Shown here piece after piece: positions 34,568-42,967 of a stretch of 64,000 nt of DNA (position 1 is the first letter of the stretch; the number at the start of each line of letters is the position of its first letter). The translations under genes and the position numbers were made by a program. Below the pieces are notes generated by a model. It was not told the DNA's origin. It made no database searches and was given only the letters and a program-made list of their open reading frames with translations. Source of the stretch: Corynebacterium rouxii (GTDB lineage: Bacteria; Actinomycetota; Actinomycetes; Mycobacteriales; Mycobacteriaceae); NCBI RefSeq assembly GCF_902702935.1, contig NZ_LR738855.1, forward strand, positions 1,674,001-1,738,000. Direction: 5' to 3'.

Positions 34568-34975
34568 CTACTTCTTCATTGTGAGCAGGGCGCCAGCGAT
34601 AGCAAACAGCCACGAATCCTTAGCTAGCGGCAGACCGCTTTGCGACGGACGAATGCCATCTTTTTCCGTGTTGGATTCTTCGCCGAAGTACATGCTCAAC
34701 AGACCCGAGGAGAAGGTGCCCAACATTAATCCAGCTAGTTTGTTGGGAACGACTGGAAGGAGCAATGAGGCGCCAATGCCAATCTCGGAAGCAGAAATAA
34801 CCTTGGCGAACAGCTGTGGATCGATGTTTTTTACAGCAGGGATACCGCTGACTGCCATACCGTGGATGTATTCTGCGCCTTCTTTTGGCAAATTCATCTT
34901 GCCAATGCCGGTGTTGAGAATAAAGGCACCCGCAATGCCTCGAAGGAACATGCTTGCAATCTTGTTGTCAGCCAT
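34568..34975 (-). CDS. DoxX-like membrane protein
   Basis: 135 residues, four hydrophobic segments. The N-terminal RGIAGAFILNTGIGKMNLP and central SASEIGIGASLLLPVVPNKLAG match the DoxX family (R-x-x-x-G-x-x-F...G-K...E-x-G-x-x-x-LL). The function of the family is not settled; some members belong to redox-stress membrane complexes. Regulation is visible: a consensus-like promoter overlapped by a 34-bp perfect palindrome lies ~45 bp upstream. Confidence 0.7.
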   Translation of the reverse strand: MADNKIASMFLRGIAGAFILNTGIGKMNLPKEGAEYIHGMAVSGIPAVKNIDPQLFAKVISASEIGIGASLLLPVVPNKLAGLMLGTFSSGLLSMYFGEESNTEKDGIRPSQSGLPLAKDSWLFAIAGALLTMKK

Positions 34976-35017
34976 GATGACAACCTTTCACGTTTTCTAG
35001 GAAGTTGGTTGGTTGCC

Positions 35018-35056
35018 ATAATACTCAACCATGTTGACTTGTCAACATGGTTGAGT
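35018..35056 (-). promoter_or_regulatory. Palindromic operator covering the doxX-like promoter
   Basis: Arms ACTCAACCATGTTGAC and GTCAACATGGTTGAGT (16 bp each, perfect, 2-bp centre) occupy 35023-35056. On the minus strand TTGACA (35045-35040) and TATTAT (35023-35018) are separated by 16 bp, so the palindrome overlaps the -35 and spans to the -10. A repressor site is the simplest reading; on the plus strand the TTCTTTTTT tail also makes it look like a terminator. Confidence 0.65.
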
Positions 35057-35069
35057 TCTTTTTTATCGC

Positions 35070-36203
35070 CTACCCGTAGAGATAATGCGTATCGTTCACA
35101 CTTCGCACGCATGTCGGTCCATCGGAATAAAACTCAGCGACCGAAATCGACGCCAAATCCAAATGCATACGATGAAACATCGAGGCCGAGGCGTCCAAGG
35201 CTTGACGCAAAATGGATTTAATCGGCGTCACATGACTGACTACTACAATGGTTTTACCAGCATATTCGCGTTCTAATTCTTCACGAACTTTCTTCACCCT
35301 ACGGTGCACCTGCTGTAAAGATTCTCCACCAGGTGGTGCGGTCCGCGGATCATCTAACCACGCACTATGAAGTTCTGGATCAGTCTCGTGCGCTTGAGAA
35401 AACGACAGTCCATCCCACTGACCAAAATCCATTTCAATCAGGCCATCAACAGTACGCACTGGCATACCACCCAATTGTTGAGAGACTTCATGCGCGGTCT
35501 GCTGGCAGCGTTGCAAAGGCGACGCCACGATCGCATCGATTCCACCACGATGGCCGATAAACGCCGCAGCCCGACGCGCCTGTTCAAGGCCAACGCTGGT
35601 GAGCTCGGGGTTACTTCTGCCGCTATATTGGCGAGCCGCCGACATCGCCGTTTGACCGTGGCGAAGCAAAACGAATCGCGTCGCCTGCGTGGTCGCACCA
35701 TTCCACACCGCAGGAGATGTTCCGGTTTCAACGGTCTTTTCTTCGGGAGAGCTCTCCGCCACAGGTTCTTCTTTATCAAGGAAACCAACCTCGGCACCCT
35801 CAGCAAGAGCATCCATAGCCTCATTAGCAAGAGCGTCCGCACGAGAATTCTCGCTACGCGGAATCCACTCATAGCTTACGGAGCCTATCGAGGAAGCGAT
35901 CTTTTTACATTCCAGCGCCAGCTCTTTCATGTCTGGGTGCTTGATCTTCCAACGCCCCGACATTTGCTCAACCACCAGCTTGGAATCCATCCGCACTGCT
36001 ACTTCGGTGGCTCCGAGCTCCGCTGCTCCACGCAACCCATTAAGTAGACCGTGATACTCCGCTACGTTATTAGTGGCTTTACCCACAACGTAAGCGTATT
36101 CCTTAAGAACTTGGGAGCGATCGGCATTGTAGATAAGCGTGCCAGATCCAGCGATTCCGGGGTTTCCTCGGGAACCGCCGTCTGCCTCGATAATGACCTT
36201 CAT
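35070..36203 (-). CDS. Bifunctional RNase H / phosphoglycerate-mutase-type phosphatase
   Basis: 377 residues. N-terminal RNase HI domain (~1-140) with acidic residues Asp8 (IIEADGGSRGNPG), Glu49 (NNVAEYHGLL), Asp73 (VRMDSKLVV) and Asp123 (SRADALAN): degrades RNA in RNA-DNA hybrids. An acidic linker follows, then a histidine phosphatase domain (~176-377) with LLRHGQTAM (His182) and HVTPIK near the end. The fusion is the known actinobacterial arrangement (Rv2228c type). The ATG overlaps the stop of the Zn-ribbon gene by one base. First of a four-gene minus-strand operon's tail. Confidence 0.92.
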   Translation of the reverse strand: MKVIIEADGGSRGNPGIAGSGTLIYNADRSQVLKEYAYVVGKATNNVAEYHGLLNGLRGAAELGATEVAVRMDSKLVVEQMSGRWKIKHPDMKELALECKKIASSIGSVSYEWIPRSENSRADALANEAMDALAEGAEVGFLDKEEPVAESSPEEKTVETGTSPAVWNGATTQATRFVLLRHGQTAMSAARQYSGRSNPELTSVGLEQARRAAAFIGHRGGIDAIVASPLQRCQQTAHEVSQQLGGMPVRTVDGLIEMDFGQWDGLSFSQAHETDPELHSAWLDDPRTAPPGGESLQQVHRRVKKVREELEREYAGKTIVVVSHVTPIKSILRQALDASASMFHRMHLDLASISVAEFYSDGPTCVRSVNDTHYLYG

Positions 36204-36919
36204 TAATCTCCTTGACGTACCAAGTAGCTTCCGCAGTCTGGGCATTGTGGCAACAGGTTCATCGGTGCACGTCGAATAATGGCAATATCTGCCGGCGGCA
36301 AGATGATAAAGCACCCACCACAGCTGCGGTTATTAAACGAGGCTACGCCAACTTCGTTTTCATCGCGCTGTTCATCAAATTGAGCTACCACGTCGCTTGG
36401 CAATTCCAAGCGAAGAGCTTCAATGCGCTCATGTCGATCAACGGCGGTAGTATCCTCGCCCAAGGCATCCACGGCAGCACGGGCTTTGTCGATAAGCACC
36501 TCAGTATCAGCGACACGTTGCTGGTTAAGATCGCGGTTGTTACGCAACGCATGGATCTCATTGTGCGCTTCTTGCAATTCGCTCATGAGATCCGCAATAC
36601 GCGACTTAGCAGCATAAATGTCGTGCTTGATGTCGCGTCGTTTTTCTTCATCCACTTCCGCGGTGAGCTGGCGCTTACCTTCTGCTTCACGACGCCGCAA
36701 TTTGCGCTCGTCTTCTTGAACACGACGGATCTCAAGCTCCATGTCATCAACGGCAACGTTGGCTGCTGTAAGCGCACGTCGATTACCCTCTTGCTCTACA
36801 AGCAGTCGATCGAGCTCCTTGCGCTCATCGCTGACCTTGGGAGCTACCCCCGAGTTCTCGGCCCGCGTGAGCGTTGCAAGCTCCAGCAAAAGGGGTTGTA
36901 GGTGGCGATCCAGCTTCAT
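36203..36919 (-). CDS. Coiled-coil zinc-ribbon protein (DUF164 type)
   Basis: 238 residues: a long coiled coil (~15-175, heptad-rich E/R/L, e.g. VAVDDMELEIRRVQEDERKL) and a C-terminal zinc ribbon with CGGC and CPDC (SCGGCFIILPP ... PQCPDCGSYLV). Known: the family is nucleic-acid associated, exact role unresolved; it is always beside the RNase H/phosphatase gene in actinobacteria. Overlaps that gene by one base (TAATG). About 80 bp from the upstream NIF3 gene. Confidence 0.85.
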   Translation of the reverse strand: MKLDRHLQPLLLELATLTRAENSGVAPKVSDERKELDRLLVEQEGNRRALTAANVAVDDMELEIRRVQEDERKLRRREAEGKRQLTAEVDEEKRRDIKHDIYAAKSRIADLMSELQEAHNEIHALRNNRDLNQQRVADTEVLIDKARAAVDALGEDTTAVDRHERIEALRLELPSDVVAQFDEQRDENEVGVASFNNRSCGGCFIILPPADIAIIRRAPMNLLPQCPDCGSYLVRQGD

Positions 36920-36998
36920 CAGACTTCCTCATCTTCACGTAATCGTGCGGGCCTCATTGTTGAGTTTTCCTGTTGCATACTAGTCCCACCCACGTGGT

Positions 36999-38135
36999 TT
37001 AACGAAGTTGCGGATGCGTAGAAATATTCCATGGATCCGTGCGAAGAGTAGCAACTTCGACATCGAGCTGCGCAAACTCGTGAGCAAGAAGTTCTTGAAC
37101 TTGATAAGTCCACGGGAACTCGCTCGCCCAGTGCGCAGTATCGATAAGCAACGGACCATGCGCACGTCGCGACTCATCAGCAGGATGGTGGCGTAGATCG
37201 GATGTGACATAGACGTCAACACCCAACGCTGCTACCGCATCGAGAAAAGAATCGCCAGAGCCAGAAGACACTGCAACCGTTTGCACCATCTGCTCGGGAT
37301 CGCCCGCAGCCCTGATACCCCATGATGTCTCCGGAAGCGCATTGGCCACCTGCTGCACAAAATCACCAAAACGCATTGGCTCAGGCAAGAACCCTACACG
37401 ACCGAGCCCTTCAGCTGTGTCGAGATCTTGAGTAGGCTGCATACTCACCACATCAAATGCTGGTTCTTCATAGGGATGAGCAGTGCGGATAGCGTCGATA
37501 AGCTTGCTTCGTAGGCGTGCTGGTGCAACAAACTCCACGCGTAGTTCCTCCGTGCGTTCGAGTTGTCCGCACTGCCCAACGGCAGGTTCTGCATCTTGGT
37601 TGGGAAGAAATTGCCCAGTTCCTTTCCACTCAAAACTGCACTGGGAATAATCCCCAATAGCGCCTGCCCCTACCTCAAACACCGCATCTTTTACGCGCTG
37701 CACAGCAGATTCCGGCACATAAATTCCCCATTTATCAAGCCCTTTGAGAATGGGTTTAACAGGTCGACCTGGGGTAATCCCCACGAGCTCAGCTAGCTTG
37801 TCATTAACACCAGGACGTGCAGAATCGGCATTGGTGTGTGCAGCAAACAGCGCCACTCCGCCAGTAATCAGCGTATGAATAACTTTGCCTTTAGGTGTGT
37901 CAGCTGCAACAGAGCTGACACCGCGCAACAGCAAAGGGTGATGCACGATCAACATGTCGGCACCTATCTCTACTGCTTTGTCCGCAACGTCTTGGGTGCA
38001 GTCGAGTGCAAGCATCACCTTGGATACTTGTGCACTGGGATCACCGCAGATAAGTCCTACCGCATCCCACGATTCTGCTAGGTGCGGTGGATATGCGTTA
38101 TCCATTACTTTTCGTACATCTGCAACTGTGGTCAT
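36999..38135 (-). CDS. NIF3-like dinuclear metal-binding protein
   Basis: 378 residues. N-terminal MTTVADVRKVMDNAYPPHLA, then ESWDAVGLICGD, VMLALDCTQDVADKAVE, ADMLIVHHPLLLRG (the two metal-binding histidines) and LFAAHTNADSA. The C-terminal half holds the inserted PII-like domain and the second metal motif (HHPADESRRAHGPLLIDTAHWASE). Known: hexameric toroid with two metals; function debated (GTP cyclohydrolase I type 2-like label). Its ATG overlaps the stop of the cobC-like gene (ATGA), so translation is coupled. Confidence 0.88.
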   Translation of the reverse strand: MTTVADVRKVMDNAYPPHLAESWDAVGLICGDPSAQVSKVMLALDCTQDVADKAVEIGADMLIVHHPLLLRGVSSVAADTPKGKVIHTLITGGVALFAAHTNADSARPGVNDKLAELVGITPGRPVKPILKGLDKWGIYVPESAVQRVKDAVFEVGAGAIGDYSQCSFEWKGTGQFLPNQDAEPAVGQCGQLERTEELRVEFVAPARLRSKLIDAIRTAHPYEEPAFDVVSMQPTQDLDTAEGLGRVGFLPEPMRFGDFVQQVANALPETSWGIRAAGDPEQMVQTVAVSSGSGDSFLDAVAALGVDVYVTSDLRHHPADESRRAHGPLLIDTAHWASEFPWTYQVQELLAHEFAQLDVEVATLRTDPWNISTHPQLR

Positions 38136-39163
38136 TGTTCTCCGATAATTGTGTCGATTGCGGCTACTAGCCGTTGTACTTGGTCTTGGGGGCGCACAGC
38201 AAGACGCCAATAGGAAAAATCGAGTCCTGGGAAAGTATCACAACGCCGAACAGCGATTCCTTGAGCTTTTAACGCCATTCGTAGCTCTTCCGGTTGCATG
38301 CTAGGTGGTCGTACCAAAATGTACGGTGCTTGTGAATTGCTCATGCACTGGAAACCTCGCTGAGCCAGCATCGCCATCATTTCTGTGCGCTGAGCAATTA
38401 CCTCTGCCCGGCGCGTTGGTAACTCGGTGATGCCGGTATCAAAGACTGCGTCGATTGCTTGGAGTTGCAATGTACCCATGGGCCAGTGACGTCGATACGT
38501 GTTTAAGCGCGCAAGTGTTTCCGGACGGGCAATGCCATAACCTACTCGAAGCCCCGCGATTGACCAGGTTTTTGTCAGGCTACGGAAGATGATGAGTTCG
38601 CCTTCCACTGCGTCAAGCTGGTCGATCATAGAGTACTGTTCACCGACGATGTCGAGGAAGGCTTCGTCGATAACCACGGTGCGCCCTGGTGCACATAATT
38701 GAGCAAGTAGTTCTTTGCTGTGCACTACTCCTGTGGGGTTAGTGGGGTTACCGATAACCACGAGGTCTGCGTTGTCGGGGATATTTTCAGGGGAAAGCTC
38801 AAATGGGGGCGCCAAGATGCAGCGATGAACGGGGACGTGGGCGTCGGTTAAGACGATGTCTGGTTCGCTAAAACCTGGATGGATAATTACCGCGTTTTCA
38901 GGTTTTAATTGCGGCAGCATGGCAAAGCCTTCTGATACTCCCGACAGTACGAGTACGTGGTCTTCACCCACTCCGTGATACTGGGCAATCGTAGCGGTCG
39001 CTGCTGCTAGATCACTGGAATGCGGATAGGCGGCGAGCTCAGTTACTGCAGTTTGGAGACGCTGGACAAGCCATGCGGGTGGTTGGGTTTCGGTGACGTT
39101 GACAGCAAAGTCAAGACGGGCTCCAAAGGCGTCGTCGTCGCCGTGAATCCTAGAAAGTGACAC
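38132..39163 (-). CDS. PLP-dependent aminotransferase (HisC/CobC-like)
   Basis: 343 residues, fold type I class I/II. Seen: GNPTNPTGVVHSKELL (PLP pocket Asn/Pro), VIDEAFLDI (Asp pairing the pyridine N) and the Schiff-base lysine in FRSLTKTWSIAGLRVGY (~Lys198). The orthologue in M. tuberculosis (Rv2231c) is named cobC, but whether it makes a cobalamin linker or histidinol phosphate-type chemistry is not clear; cobD nearby supports a cobalamin link. First gene of the minus-strand operon toward the RNase H gene. Confidence 0.8.
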   Translation of the reverse strand: MSLSRIHGDDDAFGARLDFAVNVTETQPPAWLVQRLQTAVTELAAYPHSSDLAAATATIAQYHGVGEDHVLVLSGVSEGFAMLPQLKPENAVIIHPGFSEPDIVLTDAHVPVHRCILAPPFELSPENIPDNADLVVIGNPTNPTGVVHSKELLAQLCAPGRTVVIDEAFLDIVGEQYSMIDQLDAVEGELIIFRSLTKTWSIAGLRVGYGIARPETLARLNTYRRHWPMGTLQLQAIDAVFDTGITELPTRRAEVIAQRTEMMAMLAQRGFQCMSNSQAPYILVRPPSMQPEELRMALKAQGIAVRRCDTFPGLDFSYWRLAVRPQDQVQRLVAAIDTIIGEQ

Positions 39164-39193
39164 TGCGTTGATTTTAGTGGGAGACTACAGTGT

Positions 39194-39838
39194 GTGGGAA
39201 CTCTATTGATCGATGTTGACGGGACTGTGGTCGATTCCTATCCCGGCATCCGCGAGGCTTTTATTCACTCGATGACAACGGTGGGTCTTCCGATTCCGGA
39301 GGAATCGTGGCTACGTCGTATCCCTGGCCCACCGATGGCAGAAACCATGCGTGCACTTGGACAATCCGATTCAGTTACAGCAGCCGCATTGGCATGTTTT
39401 AGGCAGCAATACGATCAGATTTCTTGGCGTAACTCTGAGCTTTTCGACGGCTGGCATGCGGCTCTCAGAGAATGGCGATCTCAAGGTATTCGGTTGTTTA
39501 CTGCAACGAGCAAAAATGAGCAATTGGCACGACTCACCCTTGAGTACTTAGGCGTTGCCGACATGTTTGACTTCATTGGTGGTGCAGACCCTAAGGTTGG
39601 GCGCGAGACTAAAGCAGACGTTATTGCGCATGTACTAGCTGCTACTGAGACTTCTGAGTACTCCCCTATTTTGATGATCGGTGATCGTAGCCATGACACC
39701 GAGGGCGCTGCAGCTTTTGGGATTCCCACGCTGCTAGTCGAATGGGGCTATGGCAACGAACAAGAATGGTCCCACGCGGATTATCATGCACGTAATATGG
39801 CGGAGGCGAAAGGAATCGTACGTGGCTTCTTCAACTGA
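39194..39838 (+). CDS. HAD-family hydrolase, PtkA-like position
   Basis: 214 residues with all HAD motifs: LIDVDGTVVDS (Asp7, Asp9), FTATSKN (Thr/Ser of motif II), the lysine near PKVGRETKAD and GDRSHDTEGA (motif IV). Predicted phosphatase, Gph-like. In M. tuberculosis the gene at this place, before ptpA, is PtkA (Rv2232), a HAD-fold protein reported as a tyrosine kinase that phosphorylates PtpA; the same pairing is kept here, with 17 bp of overlap, so the two probably act together. GTG start; no strong ribosome site. Confidence 0.8.
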   Translation: MGTLLIDVDGTVVDSYPGIREAFIHSMTTVGLPIPEESWLRRIPGPPMAETMRALGQSDSVTAAALACFRQQYDQISWRNSELFDGWHAALREWRSQGIRLFTATSKNEQLARLTLEYLGVADMFDFIGGADPKVGRETKADVIAHVLAATETSEYSPILMIGDRSHDTEGAAAFGIPTLLVEWGYGNEQEWSHADYHARNMAEAKGIVRGFFN

Positions 39839-40322
39839 TAACCCCAGTAACCCAACTTTTGTGATCACTTTTGTATGCACTGGCAATATTTGTCGTTCTC
39901 CAATGGCCGAGGTGATCTGCACGAGTGCTCTAGAAGACGAGGGGTTAAACCACGCTATTCGCGCTAACTCCTGCGGTACCGGTGGGTGGCATGTAGGCCA
40001 AGGTGCTGATTCTCGAGCAATCGACGAACTGCGCGCCTCAGGTTACGATGGCACGCATCACCGCGCAAGCCAACTCGGTGAACAACATAGGAGTTCTGAT
40101 CTGCTCATTGCGTTGGATTCTTCTCATCGCAATGCCTTGTTGCGTATGGGCTATCCGGCAGAAAAGGTGCGATTATTACAGTCTTTTAATCCGGATTCTC
40201 ATACTCCTGACGTTGCGGATCCTTACTATGGCACCGCCGCTGATTTTAAAACCACCCGCCGTGACATCGAGGCAGCTATGCCAGGTCTGATGGCGTGGCT
40301 TCAGGAGGCCATTCATGCCTAG
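39822..40322 (+). CDS. ptpA: Low-molecular-weight protein-tyrosine phosphatase
   Basis: 166 residues. The P-loop V-C-TGNIC-R-S (C-x5-R, Cys19 and Arg25) and the late VADPYYG with the general-acid aspartate identify the low-MW PTP family. Dephosphorylates protein tyrosines; in mycobacteria PtpA is exported into host cells, which is not shown here. GTG start follows AAAGGAATC; the 17-bp overlap with the HAD gene means coupled translation. The next gene (SURF1) starts inside its last codons. Confidence 0.9.
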   Translation: MASSTDNPSNPTFVITFVCTGNICRSPMAEVICTSALEDEGLNHAIRANSCGTGGWHVGQGADSRAIDELRASGYDGTHHRASQLGEQHRSSDLLIALDSSHRNALLRMGYPAEKVRLLQSFNPDSHTPDVADPYYGTAADFKTTRRDIEAAMPGLMAWLQEAIHA

Positions 40323-41184
40323 GACGCACACAACTGCTACCGGCTGGAAGGTGTTTCTTACCCCAGGGTGGGTTCTCACCGCGGTACTTGCTGTTGCTTT
40401 TTCTTATTTTGCTATCACGGTATTGTCTCCGTGGCAGCTGGGTAAAGACCACGCCATCGTGGAGCGTAACGAGAAAATTGATGACGCTTTCAAATCTGAT
40501 CCTGCCTCATATCAGTCGGTCTACGATGCGCAGGGACGTATTAAAGACGGCCAAGAATGGATGCGGGTTTCACTTAAAGGGCGTTTCGACGCACACAATG
40601 AAGTGCTTCTGCGCATGCGCCCTGTGGAAGGCACCCCCGCGTATCAGTCGTTAGTTCCGTTTACTCTTGAAAGCGGTGAAACCCTGCTGATCAATCGTGG
40701 CTTTGTTCCAGGTGATGCCGCCAATGTGCCGGAGTTAGCAGCTGTTCCTACTGGAACGGTCACGATCGTGGCGCATGCGCGTGCCAACGAAGGCATGCCT
40801 GCCAGCGCTCCTATGACTGCTCATGGTTACCAGCAGGTCTACGGCATTAACACCACACAAATTGGTGAGATCACGCATACACCTCTTGGCACTGATTTTG
40901 CGCAGCTTTCGCAAGACCAACCTGGTGTGCTCAATGCTATGCCTATCCCACAGCTCGACCGTGGCAATCACCTTTCCTACGGCCTTCAGTGGATTGCGTT
41001 TGGAATTATGGCGCCTCTTGGAGTTGCTTATTTTGTGTGGGCTGAAATTCGTGAGCGTCGCCGCAGCCGAGAGGAAGAAGAGCACATGGCCCAGCTTGCC
41101 GCAGCGGCTGAACCGGAAACTCCAGAAGATCGAGTGGCAACAAAAATGCGTAACCGTTACGGTAACTCACGGCATAATCAGTAG
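40315..41184 (+). CDS. SURF1-family protein
   Basis: 289 residues, two membrane helices (~residues 14-36 and ~225-245) flanking an extracytoplasmic domain: FLTPGWVLTAVLAVAF, LSPWQLGKDHA (family W-Q-x-x-R/K), RMRPVEGTPAYQSLVPFTLE, LLINRGFVPG. Known: SURF1 helps heme a insertion and assembly of cytochrome aa3 oxidase; the C. glutamicum homologue has that role. The tail is basic and charged. The start overlaps ptpA by eight bases. It converges on cobD with 7 bp overlap of stop regions. Confidence 0.88.
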   Translation: MPRTHTTATGWKVFLTPGWVLTAVLAVAFSYFAITVLSPWQLGKDHAIVERNEKIDDAFKSDPASYQSVYDAQGRIKDGQEWMRVSLKGRFDAHNEVLLRMRPVEGTPAYQSLVPFTLESGETLLINRGFVPGDAANVPELAAVPTGTVTIVAHARANEGMPASAPMTAHGYQQVYGINTTQIGEITHTPLGTDFAQLSQDQPGVLNAMPIPQLDRGNHLSYGLQWIAFGIMAPLGVAYFVWAEIRERRRSREEEEHMAQLAAAAEPETPEDRVATKMRNRYGNSRHNQ

Positions 41185-42080
41185 CGTTGCCACAGCATCA
41201 GTCCGGCGACAGCAACCGTCGCCGCAGCTTGTACGCCGCGCGATAACCGAACTGCCTGACGTATCGTCGCCACGCTTGGCGACGGGCCGGCACCTAGTGT
41301 CGGCCGTTTTTCTATGCCATAGGAGTAGCGAGTCTCGCCGCCTAATGCGACCCCCAGCGCAGCAGCTGCCGTCGCTTCCACTGGCCCTGCGTTCGGGCTC
41401 GGGTGATGGGGGGCGTCGAAACGCCAAGCACGTAGAGCAGCACGACCACGCCCCTTGATGACTGCCGCACCCACATGCGCTACCGCAGTCAGCCGTGCTG
41501 GCACCCACGCCATGGCGTCATCAAGTTTGGCAGCAGCCCACCCAAATTCAGAATAACGGTCGTTTTTGTACCCAACCATTGCGTCAAGAGTGTTGACACA
41601 ACGATGTGCCACTACCCCACCAGCACCTAACGCCGCCCACACGATGGGGGCAATCGTAGAGTCCGACGTGTTTTCTGCCAATGATTCAACGGTGGCCCGT
41701 ACAATGCCGGATTCATCCAAATACTTCGGATCGCGCGAACACAACCACGGCACCAGATCCCTCGCAGCTTCTATATCGTCGCATTCTAAGGCACGTGCCA
41801 TCCGGATTCCGGTGTTTTCCAGTGTGCTGCCACCAATAGCAGCCACCAAGCTTGCAGCTAAAGCCGCATTGGGATATTTCTTGCTTATCATCACAGCGGC
41901 AGCGGTCGGTGGCGCCACAGTGACGGCAACGTAGATCGCACCACGAAGCTTCGATGGCGCATAGATTTTCTTTTCCACCCACGTAGCCCATCGGCCAAAC
42001 ACTGCAACGGGATGCAGCGATCCCCCTGGATCGCCAACAATACGATCGAGTACAACTCCGGATACGAGACCTGCGAGCAT
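41178..42080 (-). CDS. cobD: Adenosylcobinamide-phosphate synthase
   Basis: Integral membrane protein that attaches aminopropanol (or its phosphate) to cobyric acid in cobalamin synthesis. 300 residues, several helices. N-terminal GLVSGVVLDRIVGDPGGSLHPVAVFGR is the CobD/CbiB signature (D-x-x-xGDP-xxxxHPV-x-x-G). Other conserved pieces: LAENTSDSTIAPIVWAA and DAMVGYKNDRYSEFGWAAAKLDD. Start at 42080, with AGGAAGAG upstream; the longer frame reads through upstream DNA without homology. Confidence 0.9.
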   Translation of the reverse strand: MLAGLVSGVVLDRIVGDPGGSLHPVAVFGRWATWVEKKIYAPSKLRGAIYVAVTVAPPTAAAVMISKKYPNAALAASLVAAIGGSTLENTGIRMARALECDDIEAARDLVPWLCSRDPKYLDESGIVRATVESLAENTSDSTIAPIVWAALGAGGVVAHRCVNTLDAMVGYKNDRYSEFGWAAAKLDDAMAWVPARLTAVAHVGAAVIKGRGRAALRAWRFDAPHHPSPNAGPVEATAAAALGVALGGETRYSYGIEKRPTLGAGPSPSVATIRQAVRLSRGVQAAATVAVAGLMLWQRY

Positions 42081-42146
42081 AACCACTCTTCCTAATACGA
42101 AGAGCACCTCCCCACAGTGTGTGAGGAGGTGCTCTTGCAACCATTG

Positions 42147-42219
42147 TGCGCCCTGACGGGATCGAACCGCCGACCTGCTGGGTGTAAACCAGCTGCTCTC
42201 CCAGCTGAGCTAAAGGCGC
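42147..42219 (-). tRNA. tRNA-Val (anticodon TAC)
   Basis: The minus strand folds as a 73-nt cloverleaf: acceptor GCGCCTT/AGGGCGC, D-arm AGCTCAGCTGGGAGAGC, anticodon arm GCTGG-TTTACAC-CCAGC (anticodon TAC reads GTA valine), T-arm GGCGGTTCGATCCCGTC. Discriminator base A; no encoded CCA. Confidence 0.95.
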
Positions 42220-42309
42220 AGACCGTTATCAAAACTACAACCGCTTGTTTCCAGTGGCTGTCTTGGCAACGGAAGAAACTCTAACACACAAAGCGTCAGA
42301 AAAGAAAAA

Positions 42310-42747
42310 CTACTGCTTATTGCCCCTTTGTACGAGGCAAGAGCCTTGCCAAGCACCGAGACGTTCAGCCTTTGTTTGCACCAAACCGGACAACTGAGCA
42401 GATTCGGAAATTTCACCAGGGTCAAGGGCACCTTGTTTGCCAGCGCCTGGGGTTAGCAACCAAATCCGACCATTGTCTGCCAGCGGACGGACGGAGTCGA
42501 CAAGACCATCGACCAAATCACCGTCGTCAGACCGCCACCACAGCAGGACTACGTCGCAAGCCTCATCGGTTTCTTCGTCGAGAAGCTCCTCGCCGATGAT
42601 ATCTTCGATGGCTTCACTGATTGTACTGTCGCAATCCTCGTCCCATCCAACTTCTTGGACGGTCATGCCGGCTGCGATGCTAAGACGCTGAGCGTGGTGA
42701 GCTCCAGTCGTCTCAGTTTTTTTCTCCTTGAATTCTTGAGCGTTCAT
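42310..42747 (-). CDS. DUF3052 family protein
   Basis: 145 residues. Pattern: RLSIAAGMTVQEVGWDEDCD, then ISEAIEDIIGEELLDE, EACDVVLLWWRSDDGDL, DSVRPLADNGRIWLLTPGAG and SGLVQTKAERLGAWQG. The DUF3052 fold is a small alpha/beta protein of unknown function. Conserved beside aceE in actinobacteria (Rv2239c position). Divergent from aceE. Confidence 0.85.
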   Translation of the reverse strand: MNAQEFKEKKTETTGAHHAQRLSIAAGMTVQEVGWDEDCDSTISEAIEDIIGEELLDEETDEACDVVLLWWRSDDGDLVDGLVDSVRPLADNGRIWLLTPGAGKQGALDPGEISESAQLSGLVQTKAERLGAWQGSCLVQRGNKQ

Positions 42748-42967
42748 CGCCTAAGAACTTTACAGCTATTCCAGCACTTTTACCGCTTTTATTCTGTAAT
42801 CTCCGCAATTTTGCACCGTGATAGGGAGAACAGTTCACGCAGAAAACAACACGACGGGGGCAATCACAGTATCCTGTAGTAAAACCTGTGGTGTTGTCAC
42901 CATGTTTGGAGTACTCACCCATTCGTGGCCGACACCCACACGACACGTACAACTATGGAGGTGGCGA

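Noticed and set aside
42888-42903. GlxR (CRP-like) site upstream of aceE
   Set aside because: TGTGGTGTTGTCACC resembles TGTGA-N6-TCACA, but the spacing is one base short and the outer A/T positions do not match.
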